Shown piece by piece: positions 9,391-18,125 of a stretch of DNA of 64,000 nucleotides. Numbering within the stretch: position 1 is the first letter of the stretch; each line of letters opens with the position of its first letter. The DNA is from Vreelandella olivaria (GTDB lineage Bacteria; Pseudomonadota; Gammaproteobacteria; Pseudomonadales; Halomonadaceae): contig AP019416.1 of NCBI GenBank assembly GCA_004295565.1, positions 1,240,001-1,304,000 on the forward strand, given 5' to 3'. The notes under the pieces are model-generated. The model did not search any database. It had not been told where the DNA came from and was given only the letters and a program-made list of their open reading frames with translations. Position numbers and translations under genes: made by a program.

Positions 9391-11322
9391 GTCAGCGTTT
9401 CACTTTAATCGTTGCCGGTGACCCTGCTCAGCGTACCGGCGGCTATATTTACGACGCCCAGATTGTCTCGTCCTTGCGTGACCAGGGATGGGAAATTGAC
9501 GTCGTCGGCTTGGCAGGCACGTTTCCTGATGCTGATGCCGAGGCGGCAGAAGCGCTTACACAGGCCCTGGCGTCGCTTCCCGAACAGGCGGCGGTGGTGA
9601 TTGATGGCCTGGCCATGGGGGCGCTGCCGGAGGTGATTGCTCAGCATGCCCAACGGCTGGATATCACCGCCTTGCTGCATCACCCATTAGGCGATGAATC
9701 TGGCCTTAATGAGGCCGATCAGCAGCGCTTTCATCGCAGTGAGTTAAACGCGCTTGCCCACGTGGCGCGGATTATCGTCACCAGCCACTTTACCGCCCGG
9801 CGCTTACCGGAGCTGGCGGCCCATTATGAAATGCCACTCAATCCCACTGTCACTGTGGTTGAACCGGGCGTTGCCCTGGCGCCGATCAGCCCCGCAGCAG
9901 AACCGGGTGAGGTTCTACGTTTGCTATGTGTGGCAACGCTAACGCCGCGCAAAGGGCAGGATATTCTGGTGCAAGCGCTGGCGGGTGTCGCCGTTGACCA
10001 CGGGCTGTGCGACTGTTATGGCGGCGCACGTGACTCCGAGTTCACCCAGCGCGTACAGCAACTGATTGATCAGAACGGCTTGCAAAACAGCGTACGGCTA
10101 CACGGCGAGTGCGATGGCGCTACGTTGGAAGCGGCCTATCGCGGCGCTCACGCGCTGGTACTGCCCTCCTGGTATGAAGGCTATGGCATGGTGGTCACGG
10201 AAGCCTTGGCCCACGGCTTGCCGGTTATTACCACCACTGGTGGTGCGCTTCGCGACACCCTGCCTGCCGGCGCTGGTTTGAGCGTTGAACCGGGTGACGT
10301 CGATGCGCTGCAAGATGCCCTGAGCCGTTTTTGCCATGACGATGAGCTACGCCACCAACTGCGCCAGGGAGCCGCCCTGGCCCGGGATGCGTTAAGCGAC
10401 TGGCAAGCAGCGGGAGCTAAGTTTGCCGCGGCGTTAACTGCGCCCGTTGATTCTCCCAATTTACGCCCAGGCAGCCAGTTTGCGTCCGACTGGCTGACGC
10501 TGCGAGAGGCGGCTGATGTCGATTCCCGTAGCCAACCTTTGGCTGAGTTTGCCGCGGAGTGGCTGAGCGCGCGTACTTCGGCGCCGCTGATAGCGGATCT
10601 TGGCTGTGGCCGGGGTAGTAATATGCGCTTTTGGCGCCGAGCCTGAGTGGCCATCAGCGCTGGAAGCTGATTGATCACGACGCCATTTTGTTAGCTCAGG
10701 CGCGCCAGCGTGCCGCCGGATTAAGCAATAGCCAAGGGCAGCCCGTGGCCGTTGAGACGCACTGCGTATCGCTGGAAGCGCTTGCCGAGGTGCCGCTCGA
10801 CGACGCACACCTCGTCACCGCATCGGCGCTGCTGGATCTTGTTTCCCAACAGTGGATCGATGCTTTTGTGGCTCGCATTGCCGAGCGGCAGCAGGCACTG
10901 CTGATAGCGCTAAGCGTGACCGGTGAGTGGCACTTTATTGACCCTCAAGGCGCGCCGGTGCTGGATGACGAAGACCGCTGGCTGCTGGCGCTGTTTATGG
11001 CTCACCAGCAGCGCGATAAAGGTTTGGGTGATGCATTGGGCGGACAGGCTCACGGGGCATTAGTTGCTGCGTTAGAGGGGCTGATTATCGCGTTGAACAA
11101 GCCGAAACGCCGTGGCAGCTCGCTGCGGGCAGCCAAGAGCAGTTGCCATTGATGATGGCGCTGCTCGAGGGTTGGGCCGAAGCCGCCACCGAGCAAGCTC
11201 CGCAAGCCGCGGCGCGCATTGCCAACTGGCTGCAGCAGCGTCAGCAAGCGGTGACTAATGGCGAGCTGGGCATTTGGGTGGGGCACTGTGACCTGCTTGC
11301 TATGCCTCAGGAAGAGGCGTAA
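9387..11322 (+). CDS. GT4 glycosyltransferase fused to class I methyltransferase, frame disrupted
   Basis: One reading frame of about 645 residues joins two enzymes. Residues 1-350 are a GT-B fold GT4 glycosyltransferase: GDPAQRTGGYIYDAQIV at the start, LCVATLTPRKGQD, then the E-x7-E region PSWYEGYGMVVTEALAHGLP. From about residue 360 (SDWLTLREAADVDSRS) a SAM methyltransferase begins, with its glycine motif as ADLGCGRGSNMRF. The frame breaks near 10630, just after that motif, and near 11080. The junction around 10440-10480 has no break in frame and no obvious internal ATG, so the fusion appears real. It is coupled to the PTPS-like gene upstream. Confidence 0.8.
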
Positions 11323-11326
11323 GCCG

Positions 11327-12562
11327 ATGGGAGTTGCTGAGCGTTGGCATACTCGCCTGTCCAGCCCGTGGCTTCGCCGCGGGCTGGTTAGCGCTGCTCT
11401 ATTGGCGGCGGTGGCGCTGTGGGTTGAACCTCAGGCGGTGGTGGCGGAGGTGCGGCGTTTCTCTGCTGAATGGGTCGTACTGGCGTTAGCCATCAGCACA
11501 CTTCAGATCATGCTCTGCGCCTGGCGCTGGCAGTTTACCGCGGGACTGATCGATGTGCCGCTGCGGTTCGCTTACGCGCTACGGGAGTACTACCTGGCGC
11601 TGCTGGTCAATCAGCTGTTGCCCGGCGGTGTATTAGGCGACGCCGGACGGGCGCACCGCCATGCTTCTCAAGCGCAGTCTAGGGGGCGCGCCTGGCGAGC
11701 GGTGATTATTGAGCGTGCCTCGGGGCAGGTTGCTGTAGTGGTGTTAACGCTAACCGCGCTGCTGCTCTCTCCGCTCTGGCATGCTGCGCTGGGTGAAGCG
11801 GTGATCACAGCGGTGGGGTTAAGCGCATTCGCCGTTCTTGCGGCGCTCATCGCCAGTGGTTTGCTGCTGCGCCAATGGTTTAGCCATTGGCTGGCAAGGC
11901 TGCCGAGCTGGTGCCAAGCCCTGGCCCGGGATGTAAGGCGTGGTTTGTTGCGGCGCGGCGTGTGGCCACAGCAGTTGCTGTCTTCGCTGGTGATTGTGCT
12001 GAGCTATGGTCTGGTCATGGTGTGTGCCGCCCGGGCGATTGGCGTTGGGCTACCGTCGCTGCAAGTGCTGGCGCTGACACCGGTACTGCTACTGGCCATG
12101 CTGATTCCGTTTTCGGTAGCCGGCTGGGGGCTGCGTGAAGGTGCCGCTGCGGGTGTCTGGGCGCTGGTCGGCCTGCCGCCCGCCCAGGGCGTGGCGGTGT
12201 CGTTGGCCTACGGCATGTTGGTGCTGTTGGCGAGTCTGCCGGGCATCTGGGTGGCGCTGAGTCGTCGCGAAAAAGCGCAGCCTTCAAGCGGTGGTATCCC
12301 TCAGTCGCAGGTCGAACAGGGTGTCGTCACCACAGCGGAAAGTTCGCGCGGGCGGGCGCAACGCACTCTCAAGGGTCTCAATGGGCGTCATTTGCAGCCC
12401 TGGCCTGCCGGAGCCGATCAACAGCGGGGCGACCAGCAGATGCAGTCGGTCAACGGCACCCGCCTCGATAAACTGAGACACCGTAATACCGCCGCCCTCT
12501 ATCAATACCCGCGGCAGGCCCTTCTCGGCCAGCAGGTTGACAACATCATGGGGTTGAACTGA
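11327..12562 (+). CDS. Lysylphosphatidylglycerol synthase TM/flippase-like membrane protein
   Basis: Membrane protein with about eight helices resembling the lysylphosphatidylglycerol synthase transmembrane (AglD/MprF flippase-like, UPF0104) family. Signature regions are NQLLPGGVLGDAGRAHRHA near residue 90 and LIPFSVAGWGLREGAAAG near 260. No lysyl-transferase domain is present, so a lipid or polyprenyl-linked transport role is more likely. The hydrophobic protein finishes near GIWVALSRREK at about 12275. From there the frame runs on for 280 bases antisense to the ribD-like gene with no domain character, so a stop has probably been lost and the true end is near 12280. Confidence 0.7.
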   Translation: MGVAERWHTRLSSPWLRRGLVSAALLAAVALWVEPQAVVAEVRRFSAEWVVLALAISTLQIMLCAWRWQFTAGLIDVPLRFAYALREYYLALLVNQLLPGGVLGDAGRAHRHASQAQSRGRAWRAVIIERASGQVAVVVLTLTALLLSPLWHAALGEAVITAVGLSAFAVLAALIASGLLLRQWFSHWLARLPSWCQALARDVRRGLLRRGVWPQQLLSSLVIVLSYGLVMVCAARAIGVGLPSLQVLALTPVLLLAMLIPFSVAGWGLREGAAAGVWALVGLPPAQGVAVSLAYGMLVLLASLPGIWVALSRREKAQPSSGGIPQSQVEQGVVTTAESSRGRAQRTLKGLNGRHLQPWPAGADQQRGDQQMQSVNGTRLDKLRHRNTAALYQYPRQALLGQQVDNIMGLN

Positions 12563-13123
12563 CCGCTGGCATTCAGCGGCAGTACGCAGCGTTCAACGTG
12601 GGCCTGGCTCGTCGTTGCCTGCAGCTCAGACCTTACGCCAGCCCCACGATATGCAGCGTCGGGGCGCTATCGCTGTTCAGCAGCGCCAAGTCGCTGGGAA
12701 TACGGCCGCGGGGATCCAGCACCACCCGTGCCGGGTGAGTGCCGCTAACGTGGCGCACGGTCAACTGCGGGTTGTCGGCGCTGGCGGTACCCGCGCCGAC
12801 CACCACGGCATCGACCAGGGCGCGCAGGCGGTGCAGGTGAACCAGACTTTCATGGCCATTGATGTAGTGGGAGTGGCCGCTCTCTGTGGCGATACGGCCA
12901 TCCATGCTCTGCCCCAGTTGCGCCACTACCCATGCCGGTCGACTGGCCAGTGGCGTCAGGCAGTCAAGCAACTCCCGCGCCTCGGCGGTGACGCTTTGAG
13001 CCGTTTGCCACTCGCCGGTTGGCGTCAAGGTGATCGCTACATTGCAAGCGTGCCGATGACGCAACGCCAACAGCCACTCCCAGGCATCGGCCAGTGCAAT
13101 TGTGCTGATATGGGGGTGGGCAT
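12284..13123 (-). CDS. RibD C-terminal-type reductase, deaminase domain absent, frame disrupted
   Basis: Homologue of the NADPH-dependent reductase half of RibD (dihydrofolate-reductase-like fold), which reduces the ribosyl side chain of the riboflavin-pathway pyrimidine to ribityl. Core motifs are AQLGQSMDGRIATESGHSHY, then LRALVDAVVVGAGTASADNP and the late RVLIEGGGITVSQF. The zinc deaminase domain with HAE and PCxxxGxTPPC is missing; a short unrelated N-terminus takes its place. Frame breaks lie near 13115 (CCCCC run), 12640 and 12550 (CCCC run). ATG 13123 gives MPTPHISTIALADAWEW after repair. It converges on the flippase-like gene. Confidence 0.75.
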
Positions 13124-13271
13124 AACGCCTCCGTGCTTAAAGATTCGCTTTATCATGCGGGCGCCGCTTGGTTAAGAGCAAGCCGTTCAAGGCAACCATC
13201 TATTCCGTTTAGAGCAAACCGCTCTGCGCAAACGTGCGCCACCCCCCTTGTAAGGAAGCCAGGAGGCCTAC

Positions 13272-14374
13272 ATGTACCAGATTGAACGCGCTATTTTCGA
13301 TATCCGTCGTGGATTGCCCGTGGTGGTGAATGCCGGTGAGCAACGGTTGCTCGTGCAGGCGTTGGAAGGCAGTGAGTCGGTCGAAGCGCTTGCCCTACTA
13401 GCGGGCGAGCGGCCTTCGCTGGTGCTCACTCGTCACCGTCTGGCGGCGATGGGTATAAGCTTAACCGCAGAGGCTGCTAGCCTGCCGCTGTCAGCTCACA
13501 TTAGCACCAATGAGCTGCATGGCTTGGCCACGTCGGAAACGCTCCCTCAACCCGCGGGTGGAGAGCTCAGCGGGCTAACGCCCGCAGGGCTAGCTGAACT
13601 AGGAGCCGTGACGCTAATGCGCCGCGCCTTACTGATCCCCGCAGCGCTCTGCGCCTTTGTTAGCGAAGAGGCTAACGCGTCGATTGAGCAGCAGTTGGCC
13701 AACGGGCACCTGCTCCAAGTCAGCGCTGAAGAGGCGGCCCAGTGCCTTGCCGGGGCGCCGGGTATGCTCAAGCGGGTGAGCGAAGCGAATATCCCCCTTG
13801 AGGATGCCGCCGACAGCCGCTTTGTGCTCTTCCGTGAGCCGGATGGTCTACGCGAGCACGTTGCGGTAGTGATCGGTAAGCCGGAGCGCTGGGAAGGCGC
13901 GGTGCCGCTACGCCTGCACTCGGCGTGTTTAACCGGCGACCTGTTTGGTAGCCTGCGCTGCGACTGTGGCGAGCAGCTGCGCAACGCCGTGGCGGATATT
14001 CAAGCCATGGGGGCGGCGTGCTGCTCTATTTGGCGCAAGAGGGCCGGGGCATTGGCTTAGCCAATAAGCTGCGCGCCTATACCTTGCAGGATGGTGGGCT
14101 GGATACCGTGGATGCGGATCAAGTACTCGGTTTTGGTGACGACGAGCGCCAGTATGCGGTGGCGGTGGATATGCTCAACGCCCTCAATATCGACCAGGTG
14201 CAGCTATTGACCAATAATCCGCTGAAGATGGAGGCGCTTCGTCAGGGCGGTATCGAGGTGGTCTCACGCCAAGCACTGTATGGCAGCGTGACCGACCACA
14301 ATCAGCGCTATCTGAATGCCAAAGCTACCCGCGGTGGACACTTGCTGGAAGACGTATTAAGCGGCCAGCGATGA
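13272..14374 (+). CDS. GTP cyclohydrolase II (RibA type) with divergent N-terminal domain, frame disrupted
   Basis: C-terminal half is a complete GTP cyclohydrolase II, which opens GTP to the diaminopyrimidine precursor of riboflavin. Zinc cysteines are in SACLTGDLFGSLRCDCGEQL. The catalytic region is LLYLAQEGRGIGLANKLRAY, with Tyr and Arg equivalents kept, plus GFGDDERQY and LLTNNPLKM. The usual HSEC reads HSAC. Residues 1-190 (RAIFDIRRGLPVVVNAGEQR) recall a RibB/DHBP synthase module but lack its acidic DxEDREGE loop, so it is probably inactive or repurposed. One missing base near 14015 restores 367 residues. AGGAGG precedes the ATG. Confidence 0.85.
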
Positions 14375-14421
14375 ACTTGATGGGGCGCTGGCTAAAGTTG
14401 CTTCCCTCTAGTTCAGCGATG

Positions 14422-15194
14422 TTAGTTGGCCAGCGGCGGCAGGTGTGCGGTTTCCGTCACGACGCTGGCCAACTGTCGGGCGTAGTGCTCCACGAGCCGT
14501 TTGCCTAATTCAGCGCTGGCGTGGCTGGCATCCCCGGCCACACCCTGAGCACTCAGGTCTTCTGCTAACCAGGAAAGGCGGCAGCGCCTTCTGCGCTCAC
14601 CAATGCACCATCTTCGGGGGCAGCAGGTGGAGTAGCTTGATAGCCCTCTAGCTGTACCAGCGTGGGTGCCAAATAGTGCATCATCGCGGTTTCGAGCAGC
14701 CCGCCGTGTAAGCCGTAGCGTAGCTCTTCAGCGCCAATCGCGCCTTCCAGGGGCGGTAGCCGAGTATAGGTGGCTTTGACCACGCGCATGGCATGCCGCC
14801 GCCGTAGCGTAAGCCCCGCCAAATCCATCACTGCCTTATTGCCTCCATGGCTGTTAAGCAGTACCAAACGACGAATGCCGGCGCGAGCTAAGCTGTCGCC
14901 GTAGGCCTCCAGGGTGGCAATCGCCAGCGGTGCGGGCAGGCTGAGCGTGCCGGGGAAGCTGGCGTGCTCATCGCTGGCGCCTACCGCAATCGACGGCAGG
15001 CAGATGACATTTAAATGGGTATCAAGCGCCTCCAGCATTGCGGTCTGCAGGCCCTCGCCAATCATCAAGTCAGTGGCTAAGGGAAGGTGCGTGCCGTGCT
15101 GCTCAATGGCGCCTAGCACCAGTACCGCGACCGGGTCACGTTGGGCGAATTCGGCTAACTGTGGAGCGGTGAGGGTTTGCCAGTGGTGAATCAT
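14422..15194 (-). CDS. Creatininase-family amidohydrolase, frame disrupted
   Basis: Metal-dependent amidohydrolase of the creatininase family, which also contains the formamide hydrolase ArfB of archaeal riboflavin/F420 synthesis. Ligand-bearing motifs are LGAIEQHGTHLPLATD, SDEHASFPGTLS, LLNSHGGNKAV and HGGLLETAMM. One missing base near 14575 adds the C-terminus ending HLPPLAN and gives 257 residues. Placed next to a GTP cyclohydrolase II and a RibD-type reductase, it may hydrolyse an amide or formamide in a GTP-derived intermediate; that is inference. It converges on the cyclohydrolase gene. Confidence 0.8.
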
Positions 15195-15243
15195 TGCGTG
15201 ACGTGCCTATGCCTATAAAGAGTTCAAATAGCCTGCGCAAAAA

Positions 15244-16061
15244 TTAAAGCGGGTTAAGCAGTAGCGGATGGTCCGAGCGGCAGGCGTAGAGGTCTCCGGA
15301 TGGAAGGGCTTCGGCCCCGCGCTGAGCCACTCGCTAACCGCTTGCGGCGTTTGCCACTCTGCCCAGCGAAAATGGCGCTGCTCGCCCGCCACTACATTGT
15401 AGCGGTACTCGCCAAGACGGCTTAAATGGTTAACGCAGTCCTGGTTCACTTCCAGGGCACCAGCCACAAACTCCACCGACAGCGCTGCCACTGGGCGGCT
15501 TAGCCCCGCCAGCACCTCGGCCTCAAAGCCTTCAACGTCAATTTTGATAAAGCTGGGCTCGCCATACTCACCAATTAACGCATCCAGCGTGGTCACCGGT
15601 ACGCGCAGCCGTTGCTCCCAGCGTACCTGGCTAAAACCTGCGTTGCGTTCGCCAATCTGCTCCCGCCACTCGGTGGCCAGGGTGGAGAGGGTTGGGTTGC
15701 CGGGGCTGATAGCGATCTCGGCAAAGCCGCTGGTTGGGCCAGCCGCCATTGGCAGCAGGTTAATGGTCGTTGGTTTCACCAGGCGTTTAAACCACTTGGC
15801 GAGGTCGGGCTGGGGCTCCAGCGCCACCACTCTGGCGCCCAGCGCATGGAAAGCCGCGCTACGGTCGCCTAAATGCGCACCAATATCAAAAGCAACACTA
15901 CCGGGTTGAATGAAAGGCTTATAGAGGCGCTGAAGCCCGCGCTGGCGCCCCGGCCGCCAGTAAATAAACAGTGAGCGGGCTAGCCCGCCTGCGCTGCGCA
16001 GTCGTTGTAGCGCCATGCGACGCATTAGCTGGGCTCTCTGAATGGACGTGCCTTGATCCAA
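15244..16061 (-). CDS. FkbM-family methyltransferase, frame disrupted
   Basis: SAM-dependent methyltransferase of the FkbM family, usually O-methylating sugars or natural products. Motif I is VAFDIGAHLGDRSAAFHALG, followed by VVALEPQPD and the FkbM-typical FIKIDVEGFEAEVLAGL. A missing base near 15318 changes the tail; in the repaired frame it ends HPLLNPL at 15244. The frame opens with TTG at 16061, but ATG at 16025 (MRRMALQRLRSAGG) is equally likely and neither has a strong ribosome site. The TTG lies inside the downstream tandem duplication, which may have disturbed the true start. Confidence 0.8.
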
Positions 16062-16486
16062 GCAGGTGCTGGCGATATAAGCTTTGCTTGATAAGGGCTA
16101 TTCGTCATCGGGATACCACACGTAATTCCAGGTTTCGCTAACGGGTTCGCCCTTTAAGGTGAGCCTTAGGCGCACATCGCTGGGTTGATCGCTCGCGGGC
16201 AGCCGGAAGCTCGCTCGCCAGCCGTTGTTGGGCAGCGGCGTGACCTGGGGAGCAGTACCTCACCGTGTCTTGATCCAAGCAGGTGCTGGCGATATAAGCT
16301 TTGCTTGATAAGGGCTATTCGTCATCGGGATACCACACGTAATTCCAGGTTTCGCTAACGGGTTCGCCCTTTAAGGTGAGCCTTAGGCGCACATCGCTGG
16401 GTTGATCGCTCGCGGGCAGCCGGAAGCTCGCTCGCCAGCCGTTGTTGGGCAGCGGCGTGACCTGGGGGAGCAGTACCTCACCGTGT
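16052..16486. repeat. Tandem direct duplication, 217 and 218 bases
   Basis: The stretch 16052-16268, beginning CTTGATCCAAGCAGG and ending CACCGTGT, is repeated immediately at 16269-16486. The copies differ only by one G in a run (GGGG at the end of the first, GGGGG in the second). Each copy holds the last part of the opgG/opgD-like gene plus its downstream spacer, so the copy next to fkbM is a coding fragment with no promoter or start. Perfect identity outside a homopolymer points to a very recent duplication or an assembly artefact. Confidence 0.9.
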
Positions 16487-17890
16487 TGGGAGCTGATATC
16501 GAGCTCGACGGGCTGGTCGGCGGTAATATCCGCTAATGCGCCGCCCTGAAAATCGACGATAAATTGGCGCTGCTCCAGCGAGGAAGAGTCCGCTTGCCCC
16601 GGCACGCCCGCACGGCCATGGCGAGTACGAATGGCGCGGCCAAGGTTGTGTGCGTCAGGCTGAGTATTCAAGGTATGAGTGAGATAGTGCAGGCGACGGG
16701 ATTCGCCTGCAGCCAGCGTATCGTCCGCCACCCAATAGGCGACAATGTTGTCATGGGTCTCATCGGGAGTGGGGATTTCGACAAGTTCCACATGTCCCGG
16801 CCCCCACTCGTCCAGCGGAATAACCCATTGGCTGGGGCGGCGGTGGTACTGGGCTTCGACATCCAAGTAGCGATTGAAGTCACGCTCCCGTTGCATTAAC
16901 CCGAAACCCTGGGGGGAGTCGTCTACAAACGTGGAGGTGTGCAGGTAGGAGGGATTACTCAGTGGACGCCAGATCCACTCGCCGCTGCCAGTGTGCATCA
17001 GCAGACCGTCGGAGTCGTGCACCTGGGGGCGAAAATCGTCCGGCCGCTCGCGGCTTGCCTCACCGAAAGTGAACATGCTGGTGAGCGGGGCGACGCCCAG
17101 CTTGGCAATATCTTCGCGGGCAAACAGCTCTGCTTCGACCTCGACCTGGGTATTCTCCCCGGGCTGGATAACAAACCGATAGGCACCGCTGACCGAGGGG
17201 CTGTCCATTAACGCCAGTAGCTCAATCTGTTCGGCATCCGCGTCGGGTTTATAGAGCCAAAACTCACGAAATGCCGGGAACTCTTCGCCCTCGGGGAGGC
17301 GGTATCGATCGCTAGCCCTCGGGTGGAGAGTCCGTACGCCTGGTCACGTCCCACGATGCGAAAGTAGCTGGCACCCAGAAACACAGCAAACTCATCGTCG
17401 TATTCATCGCTATTAAGGGGGTAGTGGAGACGAAAGCCCGCATGGCCGCTGCCGGTAAGGTCTTGCTCTTTGAGCGCTGCGGCATTGCCATCATAAGTGT
17501 AGTCTGCTGCAGAGAAGGGCAGGGGCGTTGCCGTGTCGTTGTCGATAACGTTCAAGGCAATCGGGGTTTGGAAAAGAAAGCCGCTGTGAAATAGCTGAAG
17601 GCTAAAAGGACTCTCGTCTTTCCAGTAGGCATGTTCGGGGTCAAAGCGAATCTGCCGGTAGGTATCGTAGTCAAGCTCGCGCAATACCTTAGGTAAGCTC
17701 TCTTCCGGGGCTTGGTAGGCCTCTTCAGCAAGCTGTTGGGCGCGCTCAATAACCTTGCTGAAATGCTCATCGTCTTCAGCCAACGCAGGCAAGGCGAGCG
17801 TAGAGCCAATTAACACGATCCATTTACCAGGCCACCTCTTGGCAACAGGCCTGCTAAAAACGGTCTTCTACCAACACAGTTACAACCCAT
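16315..17890 (-). CDS. Periplasmic glucan biosynthesis protein (OpgG/OpgD family), frame disrupted
   Basis: Protein of about 525 residues matching the MdoG/OpgG and OpgD family, which shapes osmoregulated periplasmic glucans. Conserved stretches include LDYDTYRQIRFDPEHAYW, FRIVGRDQAYGLSTRGLAID, TSMFTFGEASRERPDDFRPQ and WSNP-like WRPLSNPSYLHTSTF. The frame breaks near 17825 and 17320. Joining the first break gives a start at ATG 17890 with AAAGGA upstream and a signal containing GRRPFLAGLL. That twin-arginine-like signal favours OpgD over OpgG. No opgH is in the window. The last 172 bases are copied in the adjoining duplication. Confidence 0.8.
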
Positions 17891-18125
17891 GGACGAAATC
17901 CTTTCTGGTGAAGGCCTGCAAAACGCGTGGGCCTTATGCCAAGCAAAGCGTGAAGTCTTTACACAATAACTATACGATAAAATGTGACAGTACATGATTA
18001 TTGTGTTTTTCAGCAGCCTTATTCCTTGCTCTTGTGTCTTGCGATTGGGTAAGCCCTCTCTTCGAGAGCGCTGACAGGTTATATCAGTGACATTGTAAGC
18101 AAAGGCAATCCCAGATGAGAGTGCG

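Noticed and set aside
12615-13175. 186-residue plus-strand frame
   Set aside because: It is the antisense shadow of the RibD-like reductase, whose motifs are on the minus strand.
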